Positions 16,273-30,676 of a stretch of DNA of 39,909 nt are shown here, piece by piece (positions within the stretch are counted from its first letter, which is position 1; each line of letters begins with the position of its first letter). The translations under genes were made by a program, and so were the position numbers. Origin of the DNA: Candidatus Nanopelagicales bacterium (GTDB taxonomy: Bacteria > Actinomycetota > Actinomycetes > S36-B12 > CAIYMF01); NCBI GenBank assembly GCA_025456015.1, contig JALOLK010000035.1, positions 1 through 39,909 on the forward strand, written 5' to 3'. The notes under the pieces were generated by a model that had not been told where the DNA came from, searched no databases, and saw only the letters and a list, made by a program, of their open reading frames with translations.

Positions 16273-19129
16273 ATGGCAACGAAGTCACCGGCGCGCGCCC
16301 GGACGAGCCGCGGCACGGCCAGCTCCGGGTCGCGATCCAGCGCAGGACGCAGCGCGACGCGCGGTGGGAGCTCGGCGAGCCGAGGCGGTGCTGCCAGCCG
16401 GAGTGGGGGCACCCGGTCGGTCCCGCGCACCGCGCCCAAGCCGGTCAAGCGCCAGCAGCCCGGCCCGCTGGCGCGCGGCATCCGCGCGATCGGCCGCCTG
16501 CTGGCCCGCATGTGGATGCTGCTCGCCGCGGCCCTGGGGGGCCTGGTCCGCGCGGTCGGCCGCAGCGCCCGGGAGCTCGACGGCACGCACCGCCGCGACG
16601 GCATCGGCCTGCTGCTGTTCACCGCGACGATCGTGGTGGCCGCCGTCACCTGGTTCTCGGTGCAGGGCTGGCTCACCGGCGCGGTCACCGCGGTGGTGAC
16701 CGGCCTGGTCGGCGCCCTCGACGTCGTCGTCCCGGTGTTCCTGCTCTGGGCCACGCTGCGCGTGCTGCGCCATCCCGACCAGAGCGCGGTGACCGGTCGC
16801 CTGGCGATCGGCTGGGGCGTGGTCCTCAGCGCCACCTGCGGCATCTGGGCGCTGGCGCAGGGGGCGCCGACGCCGGCTGACGGTGCTGAGGCGATGCGCG
16901 CCGCCGGTGGGTGGCTGGGCTGGCTGGTGACGGCGCCCGTCGTGGCCGCCGTGGGCACCTGGCTGGCCGCCCTGTGGCTCGTCGCCCTGCTGCTGTTCGG
17001 CACGCTGGTGATCACTGCGACGCCCATCGCCGCGATCCCGGAGCGCCTCGGTGCCCTGCGCGATGCCGCCCTGCTGCGTCGCGCGCCGGCGCCCGTTGAG
17101 CCGGCCCCGGCCGACGGTGGCATGGCGGTGGATGGTGCCGCCAAGCACGCGGCCCTGGCCGAGATCGACCTGCGCGAGGCCGAGGGGGCCGACGCCGGCT
17201 CGCCGCCCGACGTCGATGGCGCCGGTGCCGTCGGCGCCGATGCCGCGGCGGACGGCACGCCCGCCCCGGACGCACCGGCGCCCGGCCGTGCTGCGCGCCT
17301 GCGGGCCCGGGCCTCGGGCCTGGTCCGCGGCCTGCGCCGCCCGGCCACGCCCACCCCGGCGCCGTACGACGGCCCCCTGGCCGGCGACGAGGCCTTCGTG
17401 TCGGCGGTCGCCGGCGCCACTCCCGGCCCGGCGGCGTCGACGGCGGGCCCGGCCGACGACACGACCCTCTTCGACGCCCTGGCCGGACTGGACCCGGCCA
17501 CCGCGGCTGCGCTCACCGGCGGCCCCCCGCCGGGCACGGACCCCGACGCCACGGTCAGCATCGCGCCGCCGGGCTCCGCCCGGGAGGGCAGCGTGCCCGG
17601 CGACCCGGCGCTCGCCTCGCTCGTGGCCGCCGTGCCTGCGGGCACCCCGCGCGGCAAGGGCGGCCACACGACCCAGGCGCTGGTCAAGCCCGAGCAGCTG
17701 CCGCTGCCCGGTGCCCCCGACTACCGCCTGCCCACCCCGGGGATACTCAAGGCCGGCTCGGCGCCGAAGGCCCGCAGCGCGGCCAGCGACCGGGTCGTGG
17801 CCTCGCTGACCGACGTGCTCACCCAGTTCGAGATCGACGCCCGCGTCACCGGCTACACCCGGGGCCCGACGGTCACCCGCTACGAGGTCGAGCTGGGCCA
17901 GAGCGTCAAGGTCGAGCGGGTCACCGCACTGGCCCGCAACATCGCCTACGCGGTCGCCACCTCCGACGTGCGGATCCTCTCGCCGATCCCGGGCAAGAGC
18001 GCCATCGGCATCGAGATCCCGAACACCGACCGCGAGATGGTCTCCCTCGGCGACACCCTGCGCGCCCCGAACGCCCAGGCCGACCACCACCCGCTGCTCG
18101 TCGGCCTGGGCAAGGACGTCGAGGGCGGCTACATCCTGGCCAACCTCGCGAAGATGCCGCACCTGCTCGTGGCCGGCGCGACCGGGGCCGGCAAGTCCAG
18201 CTGCATCAACGCCCTGGTCACCAGCATCATGATGCGCGCGACGCCGGCCGAGGTGCGCATGGTCCTCGTGGACCCCAAGCGCGTCGAGCTCACCGCCTAC
18301 GAGGGCATCCCGCACCTCATCACCCCCATCATCACGAACCCGAAGAAGGCCGCCGAGGCGCTGCAGTGGGTGGTCCGCGAGATGGACGCCCGCCGTGCGC
18401 TCCGGCGCGCTGTCGGTGCCTGCCGGGTCCGAGCGTGTCCTGGCGCCCTACCCGTACCTGCTCGTCATCGTCGACGAGCTCGCCGACCTCATGATGGTCG
18501 CCCCGCGCGACGTCGAGGAGGCGATCGTGCGGATCACCCAGCTGGCCCGTGCCGCGGGCATCCACCTCGTGCTGGCCACCCAGCGGCCCAGCGTCGACGT
18601 GGTCACGGGCCTGATCAAGGCCAACGTGCCCTCGCGGCTGGCGTTCGCCACCTCGAGCCTGACCGACAGTCGGGTGATCCTGGACCAGGCCGGGGCGGAG
18701 TCCCTCGTGGGCCAGGGCGACGGGCTGTTCCTGCCGATGGGTGCCTCCAAGCCCATGCGCCTGCAGGGTGCGTTCGTGCCGGAGTCCGAGATCCGCGCGG
18801 TCGTGGCGCACGTCAAGAAGCAGATGAGCACGCAGTACCGCGACGACGTGCTGACGGAGGCGAAGGCCACCCGCGAGGTCGACGACGAGGTGGGCGACGA
18901 CCTCGACCTGCTCCTGGCGGCGATCGAGCTGGTCGTCACCACCCAGTTCGGCTCCACCTCGATGCTGCAGCGCAAGCTGCGGGTCGGCTTCGCCAAGGCC
19001 GGCCGGCTCATGGACCTCATGGAGACCCGCGGCGTGGTGGGGCCCTCGGAGGGCTCCAAGGCCCGCGACGTGCTCGTGAAGCCCGACGACCTCGACGCGG
19101 TGCTCGCCGATCTGCGGCCGGTGGACTGA
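16273..19129 (+). pseudogene. ftsK: DNA translocase FtsK/SpoIIIE, frameshifted by an internal deletion
   Basis: FtsK pumps chromosomal DNA through the closing division septum. The N-terminal frame gives a basic low-complexity leader (1-65), about four to five membrane helices (about 75-255), a Pro/Ala-rich linker, and the motor with [12 protein letters not shown] and Walker A GATGAGKS (about 635-642). At about 18391-18395 the reading passes from REMDAR to [17 protein letters not shown] in another frame. The usual RYDDLA..G.RHIDDFN block between them is missing. The fit is a loss of about 50 bases. Walker [24 protein letters not shown] and the gamma domain ([17 protein letters not shown]) follow in the second frame to the stop at 19129. 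Everything else looks conserved, so recent decay or a sequence error is likely. Confidence 0.88.
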
Positions 19130-19143
19130 GCAGTCCGGTGCCC

Positions 19144-19149
19144 TACGCT
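19144..19149 (+). promoter_or_regulatory. Leaderless-type -10 (TACGCT) of rimO
   Basis: TACGCT ends 6 bases before GTG 19156, which is why that start is chosen over GTG 19138. Confidence 0.45.
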
Positions 19150-19155
19150 GCACCG

Positions 19156-20619
19156 GTGGGCACGCCTCGGGTGGCACTGGTCACGCTGGGCTGCGCGCGC
19201 AACGAGGTGGACTCCGAGGAGCTCGCCGGGCGGCTGGTCGCCGGCGGCTTCACCCTGGTGGAGGACCCTGACGACGCGGACGCCGTGCTGGTGAACACCT
19301 GCGGCTTCATCGACGCCGCCAAGCGGGACTCGATCGACGTGCTCATGGCCGCCGGGGACGGCGGGAGCGGCCGGCCGGTGGTCGCCGTGGGCTGCCTGGC
19401 CGAGCGCTACGGCGAGCAGCTGGCCGGGGAGCTGCCGGAGGCCGCGGCGGTGCTCGGGTTCGACGCCTACCCGCAGATCGCCGACCACCTGCGCCGGGTG
19501 CTGGCCGGGGAGCGCCTGCCCAGCCACACGCCCCGGGACCGGCGGGCGCTGCTGCCGCTGACCCCCGTGGCGCGACCCGGGGTGCACGCCGGCCACGTGC
19601 CGGGGCACGGCGACATGGTCGGCATCAGGGGATCGGCGGACGCGCATCCGGTCCCCGACGGCGCGACGGTGGGGCCGGCCTGGATCCGCCGGCGGATCGG
19701 CAGCGGCCCGGTCGCCTCGCTGAAGATCGCCAGCGGCTGCGACCGGCGGTGCGCCTTCTGCGCCATCCCGTCGTTCCGCGGCGCGTTCGTCTCGCGGCCG
19801 CCGGACGAGGTCGTCGCCGAGGCAGCCTGGCTCGTCGAGCAGGGGGCGCGCGAGCTCGTGCTCGTCAGCGAGAACTCGACGTCGTACGGCAAGGACCTGG
19901 CAGACCCCCGAGCCCTCGAGCGGCTCCTCACGCGGCTTGCCGAGGTGCCCGGCGTGGCTCGACTGCGGGTCTGCTACCTGCAACCGGCGGAGGTGCGCCC
20001 CGACCTGGTCGCCGCGATGGTGGACCTGGAGGTGGTGGCCGACCAGTTCGACCTGAGCTTCCAGCACGCCAGCGCCCCGCTGCTGCGCCGTATGCGGCGG
20101 TTCGGCGGCTCCGACGCGTTCCTGGACCTCGTCGGGGCCATCCGCGCCCGCGCCCCGCTGGCAGGCATCCGCAGCAACGTCATCGTCGGGTTCCCGGGGG
20201 AGACCGAGGCCGACGTGGCCGAGCTGTGCGCCTTCCTCGAGGCCGCCGAGCTCGACGCAGTCGGGGTCTTCGGGTACTCCGACGAGGACGGCACGGAGGC
20301 GGCCGGCCTGGACGGCCACCTCGACGAGACCGAGATCCGGGCGCGCGTCGACGAGGTGAGCGGCATCGTCGAGGCGGTCATGGCCCAGCGCGCCGAGCAG
20401 CGGATCGGCGATCGCGTGGAGGTGCTCGTCGAGGGGCTCGACGGCCTGCGCGCCGAGGGTCGGGCCGCACACCAGGGCCCCGAGGACGGCACGACCACCG
20501 TGCACCTGCCACCTGAGCTGCACGACAGCCTCGCCCCCGGGGCCGTGCTGGCTGCCCGGGTCGTCTCCAGTGAGGGTGTGGACCTGCACGCCGTGGAGGT
20601 CTGCGTTGTCCGCCGCTGA
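19156..20619 (+). CDS. rimO: Ribosomal protein uS12 (Asp) methylthiotransferase
   Basis: RimO is a radical-SAM enzyme with two 4Fe-4S clusters that methylthiolates an aspartate of ribosomal protein S12. The 487-residue product has the three N-terminal cluster cysteines in [16 protein letters not shown] and VGCLAER, the radical-SAM CDRRCAFC (Cys195, 199, 202), and a C-terminal TRAM domain. An insertion of about 50 residues with [10 protein letters not shown] lies before the radical-SAM domain and is common in actinobacterial versions. The S12-type signature [13 protein letters not shown] separates it from miaB at 29204. pgsA begins inside its last codons. Because of the ftsK deletion, the ftsK N-terminal frame runs open into this gene. 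Confidence 0.94.
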   Translation: MGTPRVALVTLGCARNEVDSEELAGRLVAGGFTLVEDPDDADAVLVNTCGFIDAAKRDSIDVLMAAGDGGSGRPVVAVGCLAERYGEQLAGELPEAAAVLGFDAYPQIADHLRRVLAGERLPSHTPRDRRALLPLTPVARPGVHAGHVPGHGDMVGIRGSADAHPVPDGATVGPAWIRRRIGSGPVASLKIASGCDRRCAFCAIPSFRGAFVSRPPDEVVAEAAWLVEQGARELVLVSENSTSYGKDLADPRALERLLTRLAEVPGVARLRVCYLQPAEVRPDLVAAMVDLEVVADQFDLSFQHASAPLLRRMRRFGGSDAFLDLVGAIRARAPLAGIRSNVIVGFPGETEADVAELCAFLEAAELDAVGVFGYSDEDGTEAAGLDGHLDETEIRARVDEVSGIVEAVMAQRAEQRIGDRVEVLVEGLDGLRAEGRAAHQGPEDGTTTVHLPPELHDSLAPGAVLAARVVSSEGVDLHAVEVCVVRR

Positions 20620-21421
20620 CCCGGGACCCGTCCCGGGATCGGCGCCCGACCCCTCGTCGGGCGCGGACCCGGCGCAGCCCGAGATGTGGAGCCGCCAGCG
20701 GGTCGTGACCGGGTGGGCGCAGTTGTGGAACGTGCCCAACGGCCTGACGGTGCTGCGCATCCTGCTCATCCCCGTGTTCTGGTGGCTGCTCATGTACCAG
20801 GACGGCCAGAACGCCGGCACCCGGCTGGCGGCCACGGCGCTGTTCATGTTCGCCTCGTACACCGACTGGCTCGACGGGCACCTGGCGCGCAAGCAGGGCC
20901 TGGTCACCACGTTCGGCAAGATCGCCGACCCGCTGGCCGACAAGGCCCTGACGGGTGTGGCGCTCATCGGCCTGGTGGTGCTCGACGAGCTGCCGTGGTG
21001 GGTGGCCGCGGTCATCATCGCGCGCGAGGTCGGGGTGACGGTCGTGCGCTTCGTCGTGCTCAAGCACGGCGTGATCCCGGCCAGCCGGGGGGGCAAGGCC
21101 AAGACACTGTTCCAGATGCTCGCGATCGTGCTGTTCCTGCTGCCCATCACCGAGGACACGCCGATCCTGTGGTGGCTGCGCGTGGTGGTCATGGTGGTCG
21201 CCGTGGTGCTGACCCTGGTGACCGGCCTGGACTACATGGGCCGGGCCTACCGGACGCGCCGGGACTCCAAGGCCCGCCGGAGCGAGGCGGCCGCAGGGCA
21301 GGGACCGGGCGCCGGGCTCGCGCAGGGCCCCCCGACCTCGGCACCCCAGGCCCCGCTCGGCGGTCGCCCGCCGGCCGATGGCCCGGCGCCCGGGCCAGCC
21401 GGGCCTCCGGGCGCAGGATGA
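20606..21421 (+). CDS. pgsA: CDP-diacylglycerol-glycerol-3-phosphate 3-phosphatidyltransferase
   Basis: PgsA makes phosphatidylglycerol phosphate at the inner membrane, the entry to phosphatidylglycerol and cardiolipin. The CDP-alcohol phosphotransferase signature D-x2-DG-x2-AR-x8-G-x3-D-x3-D is complete, starting at about Asp87 ([10 protein letters not shown], then [11 protein letters not shown]). Four to five membrane helices surround it. A Pro/Gly/Ala-rich tail of about 45 residues is extra. The start is a TTG at 20606, inside the end of rimO, with a strong GGAGGT 5 bases upstream; the ATG at 20684 would drop the N-terminal 26 residues and has no such site. It overlaps cinA by 4 bases. Choosing TTG is inference, but the Shine-Dalgarno is hard to explain otherwise. 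Confidence 0.9.
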   Translation: MSAADPGPVPGSAPDPSSGADPAQPEMWSRQRVVTGWAQLWNVPNGLTVLRILLIPVFWWLLMYQDGQNAGTRLAATALFMFASYTDWLDGHLARKQGLVTTFGKIADPLADKALTGVALIGLVVLDELPWWVAAVIIAREVGVTVVRFVVLKHGVIPASRGGKAKTLFQMLAIVLFLLPITEDTPILWWLRVVVMVVAVVLTLVTGLDYMGRAYRTRRDSKARRSEAAAGQGPGAGLAQGPPTSAPQAPLGGRPPADGPAPGPAGPPGAG

Positions 21422-21918
21422 CCCAGCCGTCCGGGCCGGACGCCCTGGCCACCACGGTGCTGCGCAGGCTCGAGGCCGCCGGGGGAACGGTGGCGGTGGC
21501 CGAGTCGCTCACCGGCGGCCTGGTGCTCGCCGCGCTCACCTCGGTGGCCGGGGCTTCGCGCGTCGTGCGCGGGGGGATCGTCGCGTACGCGACCGACCTC
21601 AAGGCCCAGCTGCTGGGCGTCGACGGCGCCCTGGTGGCGCGCACCGGCGCGGTCGACCCGGAGGTGGCCCGCGCGATGGCAGTCGGGGCGCGTGCGCGCT
21701 TCGGTGCCACCTGGGCCGTGGCGACCACCGGGGAGGCCGGGCCCGAGTCGGCCAGCGGCCAGCCGGTCGGGACCGTGCACGTCGCGGTCGTGGGGCCGGG
21801 CGTCGATCGCGTGCGGGCGCTGCGGCTGGCGGGGGACCGGGCCGCCGTGCGCGCGGCGAGCGTCACCGCCGCGCTCGAGCTCCTGGCCGACGCCCTGCCG
21901 GGAGGTCCGAACGGGTGA
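21418..21918 (+). CDS. cinA: CinA C-terminal-domain protein (nicotinamide-nucleotide amidase type)
   Basis: The 166-residue protein is the stand-alone C-terminal (PncC-like) domain of CinA, which deamidates nicotinamide mononucleotide in NAD recycling. Conserved stretches are [12 protein letters not shown], the active-site region [16 protein letters not shown], and the [10 protein letters not shown] loop. The N-terminal molybdopterin-binding-like COG1058 domain of full CinA is absent. ATG 21418 overlaps the pgsA stop. The pgsA-cinA-clgR order is common in actinobacteria. Confidence 0.9.
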   Translation: MTQPSGPDALATTVLRRLEAAGGTVAVAESLTGGLVLAALTSVAGASRVVRGGIVAYATDLKAQLLGVDGALVARTGAVDPEVARAMAVGARARFGATWAVATTGEAGPESASGQPVGTVHVAVVGPGVDRVRALRLAGDRAAVRAASVTAALELLADALPGGPNG

Positions 21919-21992
21919 TGCTGCTGGGCACGGAACACACCGGGCACCCGCGTGGTTGTCGTCGAGCAGCGGCACGGCCCCGGGACGGGTTG

Positions 21993-21998
21993 TACGCT
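21993..21998 (+). promoter_or_regulatory. Candidate -10 (TACGCT) of clgR
   Basis: TACGCT is followed by a short leader containing a long purine Shine-Dalgarno (GGAGGAAGGGG) before ATG 22023. No good -35 is seen, as expected if an activator is needed. I could not find a clear ClgR operator. Confidence 0.35.
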
Positions 21999-22022
21999 GA
22001 GGACCGGAGGAAGGGGACGGCC

Positions 22023-22295
22023 ATGGTGATCCTGCGTCGCGTGATCGGCGAGGAGCTGCGGCGTCGTCGTCAGGACCAGGGTCGGACCCTGCGTGACGTC
22101 AGCGCTGCGGCGCGCGTCTCCCTGGGCTACCTCTCCGAGATCGAGCGTGGCCAGAAGGAGGCCTCCAGCGAGCTGCTGGCCGCCATCTGCACCGCGCTGG
22201 ACGTGCCCCTGTCGCAGCTGCTCGGCGCCGTGAGCGACGAGGTCGCCGCGCAGGAGGCCGCGCAGCTGCGGGCCGCCGCCAGCCGCGCCGCCTGA
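22023..22295 (+). CDS. clgR: XRE-family regulator, ClgR type
   Basis: ClgR activates clp protease and related stress genes in actinobacteria and is itself degraded by Clp. The 90-residue protein is almost entirely one helix-turn-helix domain: [35 protein letters not shown] contains the two HTH helices (split here only by description). The C-terminal end Ala-Ala-Ser-Arg-Ala-Ala has the alanine-rich form that ClpP complexes favour; this last point is inference. It follows cinA by 104 bases and converges with lhr. Identity rests on the HTH sequence plus the pgsA-cinA neighbourhood. Confidence 0.85.
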   Translation: MVILRRVIGEELRRRRQDQGRTLRDVSAAARVSLGYLSEIERGQKEASSELLAAICTALDVPLSQLLGAVSDEVAAQEAAQLRAAASRAA

Positions 22296-22331
22296 CCCCT
22301 CCACGCCTCCCGCGAACCGCCCGCTCTCCCC

Positions 22332-26972
<4,641 letters not shown>

Positions 26973-27079
26973 GGCGGCATTCTGGTCGCGCGCCCTGACA
27001 TCCGCTGTGGTGAGCGCCGCGCCCCGCTCGTCCCCAGCTGCGGACTGGCGCCGGCCTGCGGCGCTGGCACGATGGGGGC

Positions 27080-27274
27080 ATGCGGCTCACCGACTTCTGG
27101 GAGCGGATGGAGGAGGTGTTCGGCCGCGCCTACGCACGCTCGTGGGCCGACGACCAGCACCTCGCCGCGCTGGAGGGGCTCACGGTGAGCCAGGCCCTGG
27201 CGGCGGGGGTGGACACCCGGGAGGTCTGGCGCGCCGTCTGCGCGCACGCACCGGTGCCGGGGCACCTGCGCTGA
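27080..27274 (+). CDS. DUF3046 protein
   Basis: This 64-residue protein is a known actinobacterial companion found just before recA, with no assigned role. It reads RLTDFWERMEEVFG, then SWADDQHL and a C-terminal VTREVWRAVCA-like segment (here VDTREVWRAVCA), all helical and rich in Trp and acidic residues. A CACGAT hexamer lies 6 bases before the ATG and there is no Shine-Dalgarno. It ends 22 bases before the recA LexA box, so it is not part of the recA SOS transcript but may read into it. Confidence 0.88.
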   Translation: MRLTDFWERMEEVFGRAYARSWADDQHLAALEGLTVSQALAAGVDTREVWRAVCAHAPVPGHLR

Positions 27275-27296
27275 GCCGCGGCGTGTCGGCACCACG

Positions 27297-27319
27297 TCGA
27301 ACACCTGTTCGCCTAGCAT
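27297..27319 (+). promoter_or_regulatory. LexA box and -10 of recA
   Basis: The 16-base box at 27297-27312 (TCGAAC, ACCT, GTTCGC) differs from the actinobacterial palindrome TCGAAC-N4-GTTCGA at one base. A TAGCAT -10 follows directly at 27314-27319, so bound LexA would block the promoter. The resulting recA leader is about 130 bases. Confidence 0.85.
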
Positions 27320-27350
27320 GGTGCGAGCACCCGGGGGCGCGAGCCCACGG

Positions 27351-27359
27351 TTGTCCACA
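27351..27359 (+). promoter_or_regulatory. Consensus DnaA box in the recA leader
   Basis: TTGTCCACA is the exact DnaA box used by streptomycetes and mycobacteria. An ATCCACGG follows at 27361. It lies between the recA promoter and start codon. A single box can occur by chance, but this one is perfect and intergenic. Confidence 0.5.
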
Positions 27360-27457
27360 GATCCACGGCGGAGCGGGTCCCGATGTCGGGGGCCCGGTCT
27401 AGCGTCTGCGGCGACGAACCGAGGCGTCCTGGACGCCACAGACCCAAGGAGAACCCG

Positions 27458-28528
27458 ATGGCCGCACAGGACCGCGAGAAGGCGCTCGAGTCGGCGCTGC
27501 TGCACCTCGAGAAGCAGTTCGGCAAGGGCACCGTGATGCGTCTGGGGGACCAGCCGGTCGTGCCCATCGACGTCATCCCGACCGGATCGATCGCCCTCGA
27601 CGTGGCGCTCGGCATCGGCGGCCTGCCCCGGGGCAGGGTCGTGGAGATCTACGGCCCGGAGTCCAGCGGCAAGACCACCGTGGCCCTGCATGCCGTGGCC
27701 AGCGTCCAGCGTGGCGGTGGGATCGCGGCCTTCATCGATGCCGAGCACGCGCTGGATCCGGTCTACGCGCAGAAGCTCGGGGTCAACCTCGACGACCTCT
27801 ACGTCTCGCAGCCGGACACCGGCGAGCAGGCGCTGGAGATCGCTGACACGCTCATCCGGTCCGGTGCCATCGACCTCGTGGTCATCGACTCGGTGGCGGC
27901 GCTGACCCCGAAGGCCGAGATCGAGGGCGAGATGGGCGACAGCCACGTCGGCCTGCAGGCCCGCCTCATGAGCCAGGCGCTGCGCAAGATGACCGGCGCC
28001 ATCAGCAACACGGGCACCACCGCGATCTTCATCAACCAGCTGCGCGAGAAGATCGGCGTGATGTTCGGCAGCCCGGAGACCACCACGGGTGGCAAGGCGC
28101 TGAAGTTCTACGCCTCCGTGCGCCTCGACGTGCGGCGGATCGAGACCCTCAAGGACGGCACCGAGCCGGTGGGCTCGCGCACGCGTGTGAAGGTCGTGAA
28201 GAACAAGGTGGCCCCGCCCTTCAAGCAGGCGGAGTTCGACATCCTGTACGGCATCGGGATCTCCCGTGAGGGCGGCCTGATCGACATGGGGGTCGAGCAG
28301 GGGTTCGTGCGCAAGTCCGGTGCCTGGTACACCTACGACGGCGATCAGCTGGGCCAGGGCAAGGAGAACGCCCGCGCGTTCCTGCGGGACAACCCCGACC
28401 TCGCCGACGAGATCGAGAAGCGCATCAAGGAGAAGCTCGGGATCGGCCCGCAGGTCGACGCCCCGATCGACCTGACGGTGCCCACCCCGAGCGCACCGAG
28501 CCCAGCCGCCCCGCGCCCGATCGACTGA
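27458..28528 (+). CDS. recA: Recombinase RecA
   Basis: RecA forms filaments on single-stranded DNA, drives strand exchange and triggers LexA self-cleavage. The 356-residue product has the N-terminal [19 protein letters not shown], Walker A GPESSGKT (66-73), the Walker B region [17 protein letters not shown], the L2-region stretch [19 protein letters not shown], and an Ala/Pro/Ser-rich acidic tail. No intein interrupts it. AAGGAG 6 bases before ATG 27458 fixes the start. recX follows after 8 bases. SOS control comes from the LexA box at 27297. Confidence 0.98.
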   Translation: MAAQDREKALESALLHLEKQFGKGTVMRLGDQPVVPIDVIPTGSIALDVALGIGGLPRGRVVEIYGPESSGKTTVALHAVASVQRGGGIAAFIDAEHALDPVYAQKLGVNLDDLYVSQPDTGEQALEIADTLIRSGAIDLVVIDSVAALTPKAEIEGEMGDSHVGLQARLMSQALRKMTGAISNTGTTAIFINQLREKIGVMFGSPETTTGGKALKFYASVRLDVRRIETLKDGTEPVGSRTRVKVVKNKVAPPFKQAEFDILYGIGISREGGLIDMGVEQGFVRKSGAWYTYDGDQLGQGKENARAFLRDNPDLADEIEKRIKEKLGIGPQVDAPIDLTVPTPSAPSPAAPRPID

Positions 28529-28536
28529 GGCCGGGG

Positions 28537-29112
28537 ATGGCCCGGCGCGCCCCCGAGCCCCCCGCGGACTTCGAGGGGCCCCAGGCCGACCCGGAGCAGG
28601 TGGCCCGGACCATCCTGCTGCGCCGCCTCGAGGTGGCACCGCGGACCCGGTCCCAACTCGCGGCGACCCTCGCCCAGCGGGGGGTGCCCGAGGACGTCGC
28701 CACCCGGGTCCTCGACCGCTTCGAGGAGGTCGGCCTCGTCGACGACGCCACCTTCGCCCGGCTCTGGGTGCAGTCCCGCCAGGCGGGCCGAGGCCTGTCG
28801 AGCGCGGCGCTGCGCCAGGAGCTGCGTCGCCGGGGCGTAGTCGACGCGCTCATCGACGAGGCCCTCGCGCAGGTCGACCCCGAGGACGAGCTCGCCGCCG
28901 CGCGCGCCCTGGTGGCGCGCCGGCTGCCCTCGGTGGCAGGCCTGCCCCGGGCCACCCAGGTGCGTCGGCTCACCGGCGCGCTGGCCCGCAAGGGCTACGG
29001 CGCGGGCCTGGCCTTCGGCGTCGTGCGGGAGATGCTGGACGACGCCGACCAGGAGCAGGACGGCCTGGGGGAGCTCGACGGCGATGGCGCGCCGCACCGA
29101 TGGGGCACCTGA
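28537..29112 (+). CDS. recX: Regulatory protein RecX
   Basis: RecX caps and limits RecA filaments. The 191-residue protein has three helical repeats typical of the family, with [16 protein letters not shown] in the first, [15 protein letters not shown] in the second and [17 protein letters not shown] further on. The N-terminal extension of about 20 residues is acidic and proline-rich. It starts 8 bases after recA and should share its SOS-controlled transcript. Confidence 0.93.
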   Translation: MARRAPEPPADFEGPQADPEQVARTILLRRLEVAPRTRSQLAATLAQRGVPEDVATRVLDRFEEVGLVDDATFARLWVQSRQAGRGLSSAALRQELRRRGVVDALIDEALAQVDPEDELAAARALVARRLPSVAGLPRATQVRRLTGALARKGYGAGLAFGVVREMLDDADQEQDGLGELDGDGAPHRWGT

Positions 29113-29188
29113 GGCCCCGATCGGCGGCCAGGGCCCGCCGGCGGACGGTGGCCAGCCGCGGGATTGTGCTGTGGTCGGCCGGCACGCC

Positions 29189-29194
29189 TACCCT
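29189..29194 (+). promoter_or_regulatory. Leaderless-type -10 (TACCCT) of miaB
   Basis: TACCCT ends 9 bases before ATG 29204, with no Shine-Dalgarno. It would start the miaB-miaA-dapF-hflX chain independently of recA-recX. Confidence 0.45.
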
Positions 29195-29203
29195 TGCCTG
29201 ACC

Positions 29204-30676
29204 ATGAGCCAGCCAGCCGCCGCCGAGCCGCGCACCTACCAGGTGCGCACGTACGGCTGCCAGATGAACGTGCACGACTCCGAGCGACTCGCAGGGCTGC
29301 TGGAGGCCCACGGGTACGCCCGGGCCGCCGACGGCGACGGTGCCGACGTCGTGGTGCTCAACACCTGCGCGGTGCGGGAGAACGCCGACAACAAGCTCTA
29401 CGGCAACCTCGGCCACCTGGCGTCGGTGAAGCGCGGCCGGCCCGGCATGCAGATCGCGGTCGGCGGGTGCCTGGCGCAGAAGGACCGGGACGGCATCGTG
29501 GCCCGCGCCCCGTGGGTCGACGTCGTCTTCGGCACCCACAACCTCGATGCCCTGCCCACCCTGCTGCGCCGCGCCGCGCTGGCGCGCGAGGCGCAGGTGG
29601 AGATCGAGGAGTCACTGCAGACGTTCCCCTCCACCCTGCCCAGCCGGCGCGAGTCCGCCTACGCGGCCTGGGTGGCGATCAGCGTCGGGTGCAACAACAC
29701 CTGCACGTTCTGCATCGTGCCGAGCCTGCGGGGGCGGGAGCGCGACCGCCGGCCCGGCGAGATCCTCGCCGAGGTCGAGGCCCTGGTCGCCGAAGGCGTC
29801 ATCGAGGTCACGCTGCTGGGCCAGAACGTCAACGCCTACGGGTCCGAGTTCGGCGAGCGGGAGGCCTTCGCCGACCTGCTGCGGGCCTGCGGGCAGGTGC
29901 CCGGCCTCGAGCGGGTGCGCTTCACCTCCCCGCACCCGCGCGACTTCACCGACGCGGTCATCACGGCGATGGCCCAGACCCCCAACGTCATGCCGCAGCT
30001 GCACATGCCGCTGCAGTCCGGCAGCGACCGGGTCCTGCGCTCCATGCGCCGCTCCTACCGCCGCGATCGCTACCTCGGCATCCTCGACGCCGTGCGCGCC
30101 CAGATCCCCGATGCCGCCATCACGACCGACATCATCGTGGGCTTCCCGGGCGAGACCGAGGAGGACTTCGAGGCCACCTTGGACGTCGTGCGGCGGGCCA
30201 GGTTCGCCTCGGCGTTCACGTTCCAGTACTCGCCCCGGCCGGGGACCCCAGCAGCCGAGATGCCCGACCAGGTGCCCAAGGAGGTCGTCCAGGCGCGCTA
30301 CGAGCGGCTGGTCGCGGTGCAGGAGCAGATCAGCTGGGCGGAGAACCGCGCCCAGGTCGGCACGCAGGCCGAGGTCCTGGTCGCCGAGGGCGAGGGCCGC
30401 AAGGACGATCGCACCCACCGGCGGTCCGGCCGGGCCCGGGACAACCGGCTGGTCCACTTCCATGGCGCCGAGCAGGCCCGCCCGGGCGACTGCGTGACGG
30501 TGCGCATCGAGGCCGCAGCCCCGCACCACCTGACCGGGACCGCCCTGTCCGTACGCCCCACCCGAGCCGGGGATGCCTGGGCCACCGGACAGGTCGGGTG
30601 CGGCACGGGCGCAGCGGTCGGCGCACCCGCCGGTGCGGTCGCGCTGGGGATGCCGACGCTGCCCGTCCGTGCCTGA
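29204..30676 (+). CDS. miaB: tRNA-2-methylthio-N6-dimethylallyladenosine synthase
   Basis: MiaB is a radical-SAM methylthiotransferase that finishes the ms2i6A modification at A37 of tRNAs reading UNN codons, after MiaA. The 490-residue product has [29 protein letters not shown] and GGCLAQKD for the auxiliary cluster, the radical-SAM [32 protein letters not shown] and a TRAM domain. A Gly/Ala-rich tail of about 40 residues is unusual but plausible. miaA starts 8 bases before its stop, so substrate maker and modifier are coupled. Confidence 0.96.
   Translation: MSQPAAAEPRTYQVRTYGCQMNVHDSERLAGLLEAHGYARAADGDGADVVVLNTCAVRENADNKLYGNLGHLASVKRGRPGMQIAVGGCLAQKDRDGIVARAPWVDVVFGTHNLDALPTLLRRAALAREAQVEIEESLQTFPSTLPSRRESAYAAWVAISVGCNNTCTFCIVPSLRGRERDRRPGEILAEVEALVAEGVIEVTLLGQNVNAYGSEFGEREAFADLLRACGQVPGLERVRFTSPHPRDFTDAVITAMAQTPNVMPQLHMPLQSGSDRVLRSMRRSYRRDRYLGILDAVRAQIPDAAITTDIIVGFPGETEEDFEATLDVVRRARFASAFTFQYSPRPGTPAAEMPDQVPKEVVQARYERLVAVQEQISWAENRAQVGTQAEVLVAEGEGRKDDRTHRRSGRARDNRLVHFHGAEQARPGDCVTVRIEAAAPHHLTGTALSVRPTRAGDAWATGQVGCGTGAAVGAPAGAVALGMPTLPVRA

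Noticed and set aside
16285-18315. A 676-codon minus-strand open frame opposite ftsK
   Set aside because: Low-complexity Arg/Gly/Ala composition and no domain; a shadow of the ftsK coding strand.
16273-20619. A genuine FtsK-RimO fusion protein
   Set aside because: The stretch from about 18395 to 19155 in this frame is Arg-rich nonsense, while the true FtsK C-terminus is read in another frame. The fusion is a by-product of the deletion.
18448-21192. A 914-codon open frame on the minus strand across ftsK, rimO and pgsA
   Set aside because: It mirrors conserved plus-strand genes, has no recognisable domain, and long antisense frames are expected at this GC level.
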